From: CAZTDD01 sp964612675
Lineage (GTDB): Bacteria; Hinthialibacterota; Hinthialibacteria; Hinthialibacterales; JAKPRU01
Assembly: GCA_964612675.1 (NCBI GenBank)
Contig: CAZTDD010000016.1
Span: forward strand, 11,783 to 75,782
Length of the DNA stretch: 64,000 bases
Reading direction: 5' to 3'
The translations under genes and the position numbers were made by a program. Shown in pieces: positions 7,637 through 16,285 of the stretch. Numbering within the stretch: the first letter of the stretch is position 1; each line of letters begins with the position of its first letter. The notes under the pieces are model-generated. The model saw nothing but the letters and a program-made list of their open reading frames with translations. It was not told where the DNA came from and did not search any database.

Positions 7637-9235
7637 ATGAACGAGTTTTTCGCTCAGCTACAGGAGCAGCTGTCGAGGGTGTGGGGGAATCTGAACACCC
7701 AACAGAAGCTTCTCTTTGTTCTTGCCCCTTCGGTATTGCTGATTGCGCTCGTGATTGCAGTGTATTTCGCGAGCCGCCCGGACTATGTGCAGCTCGTATC
7801 CACGCGCGATGAGGCGCGGCTGCAGGAAATTCGAGCGGCGTTGGACGCTCAGAACATCGACTACCAGTTGGACGCGAATACGATCCGCGTTCCGAGAGAC
7901 GTCCGCTACAGTGTCCGGCTCGATTTGGCAGGGCAGGGACTGCTCGGTCCGACGGAGGGGCCCGGTTTTGAATTGTTCGATGTGACCCGGCTGGGGATGA
8001 CCGAACGAATTTTCGATGCTCAATACGTACGTGCCCTCCAGAACGAACTGGCAAAGACTATCCGAGTAGGAACCCGTTACGAGGACGTCCAAGTCCATCT
8101 TTCCATCCCGGAACCCGAGCTGTTCAAAGAAGATCAAGACACGCCGAAAGCCTCCGTGAAAATCAACACGACAGGCGCGATTTCCCGGGATCAAGCCGTC
8201 GGGATCCAGAACCTTGTAGCTGGTGCAGTGCCGAAACTCTCGCCGGAGCGAGTCCGCATTCTGGATCGATACAATAAACCGGTCGCCGGGGTTACCGAGG
8301 AAGCCGAAACCGGTGCTGCGCTTGCCAGCAAGCACGATCAAGTTCGCAGACAGAAGGAAGCCGCTCTCTACGGAAAACTCTCGCCTGTCATCGAGAAACT
8401 GGTTGGCCCGGACGACTATATCCTGACAGTCGAATTGAAAATGGATTGGACGGAGAAGAGCGAAACCGAACGGGCACTCGATCTTGAATCGCAGGCTCCG
8501 ATGAGTGAAAAGACTTACTCGGAGACCTCGCAGTCGCTCGAGATCGCGGGCGAGCCCGGTGTAGGGGGGAACGTTCAAGACACGGGGATCGGGGAAGCCG
8601 GCGGTGGAACTATCGGGACGGAAATCGAAGAGACGATTACCAATTACGATTACACCCGAAAAGAAATCACAACGGATTACGCACCCGGCGTAGTCAACTC
8701 CCATCATATCTCAGTGGCTCTCAACTACCGGGAAAACCAAGAGACCGGAGAAATGGAGCCGTACGATCAGGCTCTACAGGACGAGTTGCGAGACCACATC
8801 ATCGCGGCGGCAGGAATCACCACGGAAGAGATCGAAGGTCCGGATACGCTGTCGATCAAGTCGTTTCCTTTCGACCGACGAGAGATCGCGGAGAAACGAA
8901 GAGAATACTGGTTGGAGCAGGCACAGCGCCTGATTCGCTCGGTGCTGCCGGTGATCGCCTTGGCGGTGATCGCTGTACTCGCCTGGCTGTTCTTCCAGAA
9001 GGCGTTCCAGCCGAAGCCCGTGGAAGAGGAAGAGGTCGAAGAGGTTCCGATCGAGCCTGTTACCGAGACACGCGAACTGACCCTGGCTCAGTTGGGACTT
9101 GCGCAATTCGGCGATATTGCGAGTTTGCCGGCTGAGGAACAGCGCCGGCTGAAGATGCAGGAACACGTAATCTCGTACGCACAGGAGAAACCTGAGGAAG
9201 TGGCTGCGATTATCAAAGCGTGGCTGAGCGGTTGA
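7637..9235 (+). CDS. fliF: Flagellar MS-ring protein FliF
   Basis: FliF forms the inner-membrane MS ring on which the rod, the switch complex and the export gate assemble. The 532-residue protein has an N-terminal transmembrane helix (about 24-45) and RBM1 starting at RPDYVQLVS. RBM2 follows (VQVHLSIPEPELF through AVGIQNLVAGAVPKL, the standard YscJ/FliF pattern). RBM3 is interrupted by the beta-collar insert with SEKTYSET and EETITNY. A second transmembrane helix lies at about 433-455, and a cytoplasmic acidic tail ends in EKPEEVAAIIKAWL, the FliG-binding motif. The length is near the family norm. The ribosome site gagaggagag precedes the ATG. Two partial FliF paralogues lie immediately upstream. 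Confidence 0.97.
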   Translation: MNEFFAQLQEQLSRVWGNLNTQQKLLFVLAPSVLLIALVIAVYFASRPDYVQLVSTRDEARLQEIRAALDAQNIDYQLDANTIRVPRDVRYSVRLDLAGQGLLGPTEGPGFELFDVTRLGMTERIFDAQYVRALQNELAKTIRVGTRYEDVQVHLSIPEPELFKEDQDTPKASVKINTTGAISRDQAVGIQNLVAGAVPKLSPERVRILDRYNKPVAGVTEEAETGAALASKHDQVRRQKEAALYGKLSPVIEKLVGPDDYILTVELKMDWTEKSETERALDLESQAPMSEKTYSETSQSLEIAGEPGVGGNVQDTGIGEAGGGTIGTEIEETITNYDYTRKEITTDYAPGVVNSHHISVALNYRENQETGEMEPYDQALQDELRDHIIAAAGITTEEIEGPDTLSIKSFPFDRREIAEKRREYWLEQAQRLIRSVLPVIALAVIAVLAWLFFQKAFQPKPVEEEEVEEVPIEPVTETRELTLAQLGLAQFGDIASLPAEEQRRLKMQEHVISYAQEKPEEVAAIIKAWLSG

Positions 9236-9260
9236 TGAGTGAGAGAAATGCAAGGAGAGT

Positions 9261-9462
9261 ATCAACCCCCTCCTAACCTCCCCCGATCTTCGGGGGAGGA
9301 AAAGGAAACGAGCGTGTCTGCAACGTATTCTCCCCCGAACTTGGGGGAGAAGGACAACCTGTTCCTCCCCCGAAGATCGGGGGAGGTTAGGAGGGGGTTG
9401 AAATTCGTATTCCAGACTTTTTGCGATTGCATCAAGTTTGGGGGAGATACAGAGGGGGTTGA
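9261..9462. repeat. Inverted pair of repeat A plus repeat B between fliF and fliG
   Basis: Repeat A occurs twice in opposite orientation, 9262-9300 and 9363-9401. The two 39-base arms are perfect reverse complements separated by 62 bases, and each arm also folds on itself (10-bp stem). A B-type unit follows at about 9419-9462. This fills most of the 335-base gap between fliF and fliG, so the operon transcript would carry a long, very stable hairpin here. Whether it stops or slows transcription cannot be told from sequence, and no U-run follows it. Confidence 0.85.
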
Positions 9463-9570
9463 TTTACACGATTTGCGAGCCGAACGGACTGTAGGCGAAG
9501 CGGAGAAGGCTTACGGCAGCGTGCGATTGTTGCAGCAGGTTTCGGCGGAAATGAGGAAGAGGAGACTGTT

Positions 9571-10593
9571 ATGGTCCGCAGTTCACAGGAGAAATCAAGA
9601 CTGACCGGCCGTAAGAAAGCCGCGATACTGATGGTTTCTCTCGGGCCGGAGGTTGCGGCGGACGTGTATCGGAACCTGGCCGATGAGGATATCGAGCAGA
9701 TCACACTCGAGGTCGCCAACCTCGGTACGGTGCCGTCCGAATTGACCGCACAGGTGATTGAAGAGTTTTACCACACGGCCATGGCGAAGCAGTATATCGG
9801 ACACGGCGGTGTGGCGACTGCGCGGGAGATTCTGGAAAAAGCGCTTGGCCCCGGGAAATCCATCGAGATCATCGAACGACTCCAGGGGATGCTACAGGGC
9901 TCTCCGTTCGACTTCCTGAAGAAGGTCGATCCCTCGCATCTGCTCAGTTTTATTCAAAACGAACATCCGCAAACTGTGGCACTCATTCTGGCGTATTTGG
10001 ATTACGATCAGTCCGCGAAGATCATGTCTTCCTTGTCACCGGAGATGCAGTCCGAGGTGGCTCACCGAATCGCGGTGATGGATCAGACGGCACCCGAGGT
10101 CATTTCCGAGATTGAACGGGTTCTCGAACGAAAGATCTCGACGGTGCTTTCGCAGGAATTCACGGTCGCAGGCGGCATCGAGTCGTTGGCGGAGCTGCTT
10201 AACCGGGTGGACCGCACGACGGAAAAGACGATTCTTGAGACTTTGGAAGATGAAAACCAGGAACTCGCGGTCGAGATCAAGAAACTGATGTTCACCTTCG
10301 ACGATGTGACGATACTTGACGATCGGGCAATACAACAGGTGCTGAAAGAAATCGACATGAAAGAACTGGCGGTCGCTCTTAAAGGTGCGAACGAAGAAGT
10401 CAAGAACAAGATCTTCGAGAACATCTCTTCAAGGGCGGCGGACAACATTCGTGAAGATATGGAATTCATGGGTCCGGTCCGGGTGAAACAAGTTGAAGAG
10501 TCCCAGCAGAAGATTGTTTCCGTTATCCGGCGGCTCGAGGAGTCGGGTGAGATTCAAGTCGCACGAGGCGGCGAGGAAGATATGATGATTTAA
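9571..10593 (+). CDS. fliG: Flagellar motor switch protein FliG
   Basis: FliG is the switch-complex subunit that contacts FliF through its N-domain and the stator through its C-domain. The 340-residue length is typical. The N-terminal domain (about 1-100) starts with LTGRKKAAILMVSLGPEVAA. The middle domain has the conserved EHPQTVALILAYL (about residue 130). The C-terminal domain has MFTFDDVTILDDRAIQQVL and ends with the charged torque helix region. The ribosome site gaggaagaggag lies before the ATG. Despite the hairpin gap after fliF, it reads as the next operon gene. Confidence 0.97.
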   Translation: MVRSSQEKSRLTGRKKAAILMVSLGPEVAADVYRNLADEDIEQITLEVANLGTVPSELTAQVIEEFYHTAMAKQYIGHGGVATAREILEKALGPGKSIEIIERLQGMLQGSPFDFLKKVDPSHLLSFIQNEHPQTVALILAYLDYDQSAKIMSSLSPEMQSEVAHRIAVMDQTAPEVISEIERVLERKISTVLSQEFTVAGGIESLAELLNRVDRTTEKTILETLEDENQELAVEIKKLMFTFDDVTILDDRAIQQVLKEIDMKELAVALKGANEEVKNKIFENISSRAADNIREDMEFMGPVRVKQVEESQQKIVSVIRRLEESGEIQVARGGEEDMMI

Positions 10594-10606
10594 GAGGAAG
10601 AAAGCC

Positions 10607-11110
10607 GTGAAGATCTTTGTCGCGTCGCCGTTGGGATTTGCCGAGAGTACGAAGTCGTTCATTGGGCGCATCGTTGAGGTTCTCGAAGAACTGGGGCATA
10701 CCGTTCTCGATCCGTGGAGCCTGGCGGAACCGTTGGCTGTGGAACTCGAAAAAGCGGAAAAGATCGAGGATTCCGCTTTGCGCCGTAAGCAGCTGCATAG
10801 TCTCAGCATGCAGATCGCTCGGCAGAATCACGAGAATCTGATCAAGGCCGATGGCGTGTTGGCGGTTCTGGACGGATCCGACGTGGATTCCGGCACCGCG
10901 AGTGAGATCGGCTGCGCCTTTGCCCTGGGCGGCAAAGTGATTCACGGATACCGTGGAGATTTCCGTCGTACCGGAGAAAATGAAGCCTGTATAGTGAATC
11001 TACAGGTACAATATTGGATTGAAGCCTCGGGAGGATCGATCTGTACGAATCTCGAAACCTTGAGAGAATGCAAGTGGGATGGGAGCGGTTCGCCCATGTC
11101 GATGAGTTAG
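10607..11110 (+). CDS. Nucleoside 2-deoxyribosyltransferase-family protein
   Basis: This is a probable member of the nucleoside 2-deoxyribosyltransferase (NDT, PF05014-type) Rossmann-like family. The family motifs are visible: a start KIFVASPLGFAE and, near residues 80-115, ADGVLAVLDGSDVDSGTASE followed by IGCAFALGGKVIHGYRGDFR. The Asp and the SGTASE Glu correspond to the usual nucleoside-binding and catalytic positions. Characterised members exchange bases between deoxynucleosides or hydrolyse nucleotides; the substrate here is unknown. It starts at a GTG behind aagaggaag, only 13 bases after fliG, so it is embedded in the flagellar operon, which is unusual. The residues after about 150 are low in similarity and may be variable. 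Confidence 0.85.
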   Translation: MKIFVASPLGFAESTKSFIGRIVEVLEELGHTVLDPWSLAEPLAVELEKAEKIEDSALRRKQLHSLSMQIARQNHENLIKADGVLAVLDGSDVDSGTASEIGCAFALGGKVIHGYRGDFRRTGENEACIVNLQVQYWIEASGGSICTNLETLRECKWDGSGSPMSMS

Positions 11111-11165
11111 GGCGAGGCTCCTGAGGGTGTCTCAAAACAGACAAAGTGCACGAAAGAGCCCTTCG

Positions 11166-11250
11166 CCCCCAAGATTGGGGTAGATACAGAGGGGGTTGGA
11201 AACACTCAACGTATCAACCCCACCCGAACCCTCCCCAGTCATGGGGAGGG
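11166..11250. repeat. Repeat B and repeat D units before fliH
   Basis: A B-type unit (ccccaagattggggtagata, then gagggggttgg) at 11166-11198 is followed by a D-type unit at about 11212-11250 containing ccacccgaaccctccccag and its complementary half ggggaggg. They occupy part of the 230-base gap between the deoxyribosyltransferase-like gene and fliH. The D unit also occurs at 26.7 and 49.8 kb. Confidence 0.8.
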
Positions 11251-11340
11251 AAAGAAGAAGGAGTTTTGAGACAGCATTTCCTGCTGGGCCGTTTTTCATA
11301 AACAAGACGCAGAATTAGCAGGGAGGATGAACCGAGACCG

Positions 11341-12822
11341 ATGTCGAGAGTGATCAAAGCGCCCCGAGTGAAGATGGAACGCCCCATGGCGATCATGGAT
11401 CGCGAGAAAGCCCTCTATTATCTGGAGGATGAAATCGCGGCCATCCGCTCCCAAGCACAGACGGAAGCGGAAGAACTTTTGCAGCGGGCACAGGCGGACG
11501 CGGAACAGATTCTGTCCCAAGCGGAGGCCGAAAAGCAAGAGATTCTGAACCAGGCGAATGCCGAAGTGGAAGGTATTCGTCAGGAAGCCGCCCAGCAGGG
11601 GCAAGCACAAGGAAATTCGGCGGGCCGCCAGGAGGTCCGTAAAGAGGTCGCCGGCATGATGGGGCAGCTGGCCCAGATGAGCGCTGAAGCCAGAAGCGTC
11701 CTGGAAGACATGATTCTGTCCCAGGAACTTGAAATCCGTCGTCTTGTCGCACAAATCGCAACGAAAGTCGTTCAGAGGATTGTCCATGAGGATGAGGAGA
11801 CTGTTGCTCGTGTCGCACGAGAATGTATACGCCGGGCGACCGACCGCCAATCGTTGACTCTGCTGATTCACCCGGATGACCGTGAAATCATAGAAGGCCA
11901 TTGTGAAGAATATCGGGTAGCGTTCGACGATCTCGACCGGATCGAGTTGCGAGAAGACGCCCGGGTTCCGCGAGGCGGAGTGATTGTCGAGACCGGGAGC
12001 GGCGGTGTTGACGGGAGGATCGAACGGCAACTCTCGATTATCGGCGAAACCCTCGTACCCGAAGATAAGGGCGTATCGGACGAAACTGCCAGCGAAGACA
12101 TGATGAGTGTTCAGGACCCACCTGCGACCGAGGACACTCCTGCAGCGACGGAACAAGAACCCGGCCCGTCGCCACAGCAGGCGATACCCGAAGAATCCCA
12201 GATCCAGGAGGAACCTGTACAAGACCAGGAGCTACAAGACCAGGAGCTACAAGACCAGGAGCGGCCGGACGCCGAATTCGCGAGTCCGCCACCGGAGCCT
12301 CTCCGACCCGCTGAGGACCCCCTACAGTCGTCTGACCAAGAGACCCCGGTTCAGCAGGAAGAACCCGCGATGGATGATGAGCCGGTTTCCGAAGATTTCG
12401 AGCAGCCACCTTCGGCCGACGAACAGTTTGCTCCTGACTCGGAAGAACCCTCAGCGGAATATGAGCAGATGATGCAGTCTCTCGAACAGCCTGAGGAGGA
12501 TTACCCTCCTGCATCCGAGGAAGAGGCCGTTGGGGAGGAAGAATCGATCTCGTCTGAAGGCGAGATACCGCAACAACAGGACGAATATCCGGAGATGGAA
12601 CCGACGGAACCGCCTTCCGAAGACGAGCAATACGAGGAAGAACAGTGGGAGGAGCCGGAAGGTGGAATGGACCTTCCGTTGGGATTCGACGAGATGAGCG
12701 ACGAAGAGAAAGAGATGTACCTAGCCATTCAACGAATGACCGCAAACTCTTCGTCTGACGAGTCGGGGGAAGCCGACGCGGCTACCGAGGAATCGAGCGA
12801 GGAACCGAGAGAGTCTTCATGA
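11341..12822 (+). CDS. fliH: Flagellar assembly protein FliH with long acidic C-terminal extension
   Basis: FliH is the stator of the flagellar export ATPase and binds FliI. Residues 1-8 (SRVIKAP) form the short N-terminal motif of the family. Residues about 20-90 are a coiled coil rich in Ala, Gln and Glu, and about 95-240 are the conserved FliH/V-type E-subunit domain, with LTLLIHPDD and VPRGGVIVETGSGGVDGRI. Typical FliH proteins end about here (220-270 residues). This one continues for some 250 residues of Pro-, Glu- and Gln-rich acidic sequence with no recognisable domain. The extension includes a 15-bp tandem DNA repeat (12219-12262, encoding QDQEL units). The stop overlaps the fliI start (ATGA), indicating translational coupling. 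Confidence 0.92.
   Translation: MSRVIKAPRVKMERPMAIMDREKALYYLEDEIAAIRSQAQTEAEELLQRAQADAEQILSQAEAEKQEILNQANAEVEGIRQEAAQQGQAQGNSAGRQEVRKEVAGMMGQLAQMSAEARSVLEDMILSQELEIRRLVAQIATKVVQRIVHEDEETVARVARECIRRATDRQSLTLLIHPDDREIIEGHCEEYRVAFDDLDRIELREDARVPRGGVIVETGSGGVDGRIERQLSIIGETLVPEDKGVSDETASEDMMSVQDPPATEDTPAATEQEPGPSPQQAIPEESQIQEEPVQDQELQDQELQDQERPDAEFASPPPEPLRPAEDPLQSSDQETPVQQEEPAMDDEPVSEDFEQPPSADEQFAPDSEEPSAEYEQMMQSLEQPEEDYPPASEEEAVGEEESISSEGEIPQQQDEYPEMEPTEPPSEDEQYEEEQWEEPEGGMDLPLGFDEMSDEEKEMYLAIQRMTANSSSDESGEADAATEESSEEPRESS
12219..12262 (+). repeat. 15-bp tandem repeat inside fliH
   Basis: The unit acaagaccaggagct occurs three times in a row, the last copy lacking its final base. It encodes QDQEL-type units in the acidic tail of FliH. 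Being a multiple of three, copy-number change would keep the frame. Confidence 0.9.
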
Positions 12823-14159
12823 GTATGTTCCAGCCGGCGCCGGTTGCGTGGCAGAGTTTTGAACGAAGCGTGGAGCAAGTCCACACGGTTCGTCATCGCG
12901 GACGTATTGAAGAAGTTGTGGGGCTCCTTACATTGTCCCGCGGGCCGGGCGGGTCCATCGGCGATCTCGTTTACATCTATCCGAATGCGCAGAGCGATCC
13001 GATCCCCGCTGAGATTGTCGGATTTCGTTCGGGTCGAGTAATTCTGATGCCGTTACGGCCGGCGTTCGGGGTTTATCCCGGGGCGGAAGTCGTGTCGACG
13101 GGCGGGCCGATGCATGTACGGTGCGGTGCCCGTCTTTTGGGGAGAATTATCGACGGTTTGGGCAATCCAGTTGACGGACATGGCCCGCTGACGACGGACG
13201 AATGGCGTCCTATTGTGGCTGAACCCCCCAGCGCGATTACCCGGCAGCGGATTGCCAACCCGCTTGCAACAGGTATCAAAGCCATCGATGGGTGCATTAC
13301 CTGGGGTAGGGGACAGCGGATTGGTGTGTTCTCGGGCAGCGGTGTCGGAAAAAGTACGTTGATGGGGATGATCGCGCGGAACACGGATGCGGAAGTGAAT
13401 GTTATTGCGTTGATCGGAGAACGAGGTCGCGAGGTGCGGGAGTTTATCGAGAAGGATTTGGGAGAAGACGGCCTGGCGCGCAGCGTCCTGGTTGTGGTTA
13501 CCTCGGACAACCCCGCATTGCTTCGGGTGAAAGGTGCGCTGGCTGCCATGTCGATTGCGGAGTATTTCCGCGATCAGGGCAAGGACGTGATGTTCATGAT
13601 GGACTCGGTGACTCGAATGGCGATGGCTCAGCGCGAAGTGGGGCTTGCCGCAGGCGAGCCGCCAACGACGAGAGGATACACGCCGTCCGTTTTTGCCATG
13701 CTTCCAGGATTTTTGGAACGGGCGGGTACCTCGCACGGCGACGGTTCGATCACGGGGCTATTCACGGTATTGGTAGAAGGTGACGATATGAACGAGCCGG
13801 TGGCCGATGCTGTTCGAGGTATTTTGGACGGCCATGTGGTTCTCACGAGGCAGTTGGCGATGCGAAACCACTATCCGGCGATCGATGTTCAACAGAGTAT
13901 CAGCAGGCTGATGATCGACATTGTGTCGGAAGGTCACCACCGCTCGGCACGGCGCTTAGTCGAGATTTTGTCGGTGTACCGTGAAGCGGAGGATCTCATT
14001 AACATCGGTGCGTATCAAAAAGGATCGAATCCGCGGATCGATCTTTCGATAGACATGATTGGACCGATAGAACAGTTTTTGAAACAGGGAATCCGCGAGT
14101 CGTCGACGTTGAGTCAGACAATCGCCCAGCTTCAGGCGCTGGCCAAGTCAGCTTCGTGA
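12819..14159 (+). CDS. fliI: Flagellum-specific ATPase FliI
   Basis: FliI is the hexameric ATPase that unloads chaperones and substrates at the flagellar export gate. The 446-residue protein has an N-terminal beta-barrel domain and the Walker A motif GSGVGKST near residue 175. The segment GERGREVREF follows, then the Walker B region VMFMMDSVTRMAMAQREVGL (about 255-275), and GEPPTTRGYTPSVFA and LPGFLERAG, all diagnostic for FliI/SctN ATPases. It overlaps the fliH stop by four bases. A second ATG two codons later is a possible alternative start. Confidence 0.97.
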   Translation: MSMFQPAPVAWQSFERSVEQVHTVRHRGRIEEVVGLLTLSRGPGGSIGDLVYIYPNAQSDPIPAEIVGFRSGRVILMPLRPAFGVYPGAEVVSTGGPMHVRCGARLLGRIIDGLGNPVDGHGPLTTDEWRPIVAEPPSAITRQRIANPLATGIKAIDGCITWGRGQRIGVFSGSGVGKSTLMGMIARNTDAEVNVIALIGERGREVREFIEKDLGEDGLARSVLVVVTSDNPALLRVKGALAAMSIAEYFRDQGKDVMFMMDSVTRMAMAQREVGLAAGEPPTTRGYTPSVFAMLPGFLERAGTSHGDGSITGLFTVLVEGDDMNEPVADAVRGILDGHVVLTRQLAMRNHYPAIDVQQSISRLMIDIVSEGHHRSARRLVEILSVYREAEDLINIGAYQKGSNPRIDLSIDMIGPIEQFLKQGIRESSTLSQTIAQLQALAKSAS

Positions 14160-14293
14160 GGTTGCTGGGCGGTTTTGGTGGGTTACGCTTCTCTGAGGTG
14201 CGCACATAAAGTATCTGCGAGGCAGGTCATCGCTAACCCACACTCTTCGTGAGAAAGGTTCTCAGCCCGATAGTACAGAGCACCAGGTGAACT

Positions 14294-15460
14294 ATGCGCG
14301 CATTTCGATTCCGTCTCGCTCCACTCCAACGTGTGAAACGGTACAATATTGAAGAGAAGGAACGAGAAATTGCGCGTCTTCAGGATCAGATCGACCTGAA
14401 GAAAGCCGAGATCGAGGAAGGTCGGAACCGTCTTGATGCGTTCCGGCGATTCTTCCTGGAGGAGATGCCGGAAGTCCACTCAACGGAGATGGAGCAAACG
14501 GAGGCGGCGTTCAGGTCGTATACTTTTCTTGTCGAGTATAGAACCGAACAAGAGATCGAACAGATTCGGGCGGAACAGGAAAAGCGAAGGGGAGAACTGA
14601 TCAAGCTGTATCAGGAGGAGAAAATGTTAGAACGTCTCAAAGAACGACAACTCAAGAACTGGGAAAAGGCGGCCCAGCGAGAAGAAATGTACCTCCTCGA
14701 TGAGATCGGCAGTCAATCGTATCAGCGCCGAAAACAAGCCGGGGGTGCGATGCTTGTCCTCCTCGGTATGGTCGCCTTATTGGGGGCCGCCGGTGCTACT
14801 CTGGTCCTGCTGGGGAAACATGAGCCGATTCTGGAACGTTTCGGTTTGCTCAAACCGAAAGTCCAGGAAGAGGAAGTTGCGTCGGCTACCGAGACGGAGC
14901 GAATTCCCGGCGAGTTGACGATACGCGACTTGTACGGCGACCCGGATCGGCCCGCGAACGAAGTCCTTAACGAACTCCTGGAAATGCGGCAAACGATCCG
15001 TGAGAAGCGACAGCAGCAGCAGGAACGCGAAAACCGTCTGGTCGCCGAAAAGCAGGCCCTCGAAGAGAATGAAAAACAGCTCGAAGAGAAGCTGCAGAAC
15101 GTGCAGGATCAACTCGATGAGCTGAAGCAGAAGCAACAGGAAGAACTCGCACGGGCCAAGAGCATGCATATGCAGCGTGTTACGGAGATCTCCAGCGCCA
15201 TCCAACGGATGAAACCGAATGGTGCCGCCGAGCTGTTTACCGAAATGTGGCAAACCGATCCGGCGGAAGACCCGGATGCGCAAGAGGTGGTACTGGATGT
15301 GTTTCGGTCGATTCCCTCGACCAAGCGTAACAAGATCCTCGATGCGTTAGTGAAAGCCAGCAAAAAGGATACAGCGGATATGATCCTGGAATTCATCAAA
15401 ACCGACCCCGGTACACAAACAGCCTCAACCGAGCCCGGAGCCGAGGGGACCACACAGTAG
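14294..15460 (+). CDS. fliJ: FliJ-like protein fused to a MotE-like membrane/MgtE_N domain
   Basis: Position after fliI and an N-terminal coiled coil of about 145 residues, starting FRFRLAPLQRVKRYNIEEKE, identify FliJ, the central stalk of the export ATPase. Instead of ending at about 150 residues, the protein continues with a transmembrane helix (about 151-175), a linker and a second long coiled coil (about 228-296). The C-terminal domain (about 297-367) has the pattern AIQRMKPNGAAELFTEM and KILDALVKASKKDTADMIL, which resembles the MgtE_N-type domain of MotE/FlbB proteins. Those proteins have a membrane helix, a periplasmic coiled coil and this domain, and chaperone or position motor parts. 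The topology fits (FliJ part inside, MotE part outside). The ribosome site aggtgaa precedes the ATG. The fusion is read directly; its function is inferred. Confidence 0.8.
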   Translation: MRAFRFRLAPLQRVKRYNIEEKEREIARLQDQIDLKKAEIEEGRNRLDAFRRFFLEEMPEVHSTEMEQTEAAFRSYTFLVEYRTEQEIEQIRAEQEKRRGELIKLYQEEKMLERLKERQLKNWEKAAQREEMYLLDEIGSQSYQRRKQAGGAMLVLLGMVALLGAAGATLVLLGKHEPILERFGLLKPKVQEEEVASATETERIPGELTIRDLYGDPDRPANEVLNELLEMRQTIREKRQQQQERENRLVAEKQALEENEKQLEEKLQNVQDQLDELKQKQQEELARAKSMHMQRVTEISSAIQRMKPNGAAELFTEMWQTDPAEDPDAQEVVLDVFRSIPSTKRNKILDALVKASKKDTADMILEFIKTDPGTQTASTEPGAEGTTQ

Positions 15461-15525
15461 TAGCGTTTGGGCAACCGGCCGTTCTATGTATTTGGTTTCG
15501 GTATCAGCCCTGTGTACCGAGGACT

Positions 15526-16035
15526 CTATTCGAAGAGCTGGGGCCCGATGTAGTAGTAAACCGCGGCCGCCACGACGATCACAATAGCGATCCATACCCA
15601 TATCCCAAGACTTTTTTCCGCTTTTGTCCCTTTGGATTCGAGCATGGTATCGGGGAAGGCTTCCGACCATGTGTTTAGTTCCGAGGGTTCCCGGCCGTAT
15701 GAGGAGAGCAGCTCGTCCGCGTCTTGAGGAGACGGCGAGCTTTGTTGCGGGGGATGTGCCTTGGAGGGTTTGGCTCCTGCAGGCGGACGTGCCTCAACAC
15801 CATCAAGCCCTTTCCAAACCATTCTTGTCCGGCTGTGATTTGGGTCTATATCGAGAGCCTCCTCGTAGTAATACTTGGCGGTCGGAAAATCGCCCATCGA
15901 GCTGTGACAGGTGCCCACGAAAAAGAGAATGTCCGGATCCTTAGGCTGTTCTTCCAGGGCCTGTTTGAAGATCTTCAGCGCCTCGTCGTACTGTCCCTGT
16001 TGTGCGAGTTCTTTTCCTTGTTCAACGAGATCCAT
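15526..16035 (-). CDS. Tail-anchored TPR protein
   Basis: The 169-residue protein has two to three tetratricopeptide repeats at residues about 1-75 (GKELAQQGQYDEALKIFKQA, then KDPDILFFVGTCHSSMGDF). A Pro/Ser/Gln-rich linker follows, and a single C-terminal transmembrane helix (about 145-165, IWVWIAIVIVVAAAVYYYI). It should be anchored with the TPR part in the cytoplasm. It converges on the fliJ-like gene with a 65-base gap lacking a standard terminator. The 250 bases upstream (16036-16285) show only an AT-rich patch and no gene. Function unknown. Confidence 0.85.
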   Translation of the reverse strand: MDLVEQGKELAQQGQYDEALKIFKQALEEQPKDPDILFFVGTCHSSMGDFPTAKYYYEEALDIDPNHSRTRMVWKGLDGVEARPPAGAKPSKAHPPQQSSPSPQDADELLSSYGREPSELNTWSEAFPDTMLESKGTKAEKSLGIWVWIAIVIVVAAAVYYYIGPQLFE

Positions 16036-16285
16036 AATTCTGCAACCTTATATATTTGTGGTTTTTGAGTAGTGTACTCCATGATGGGGTGTTCTGTCAG
16101 AGGGAGGGCGGGGAAGCCGAGAGACTCCGCTTGCTCGGATGCTGATCCGTTAAAATCCTGACCCAACGCTGCTACGCATCGCTCAGAGTGATACAGCCAC
16201 CGGACGGCCCTAGGAAAGCCCGTGGTTGTCTACGATTCGGCTGTGCCCACGAGAAGACACCGGTCGATACTACGATCTCAGATCC

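Noticed and set aside
7658..8707. 349-codon minus-strand frame across fliF
   Set aside because: Antisense to the conserved FliF ring domains, without recognisable motifs.
11296..12222. 308-codon minus-strand frame across fliH
   Set aside because: Antisense to FliH; the low-complexity composition explains the absence of stops.
15498..15520. TCGGTA/TACCGA inverted repeat between the FliJ-like gene and the TPR gene as a terminator
   Set aside because: The 6-bp stem has an 11-base loop and no T-run on either strand.
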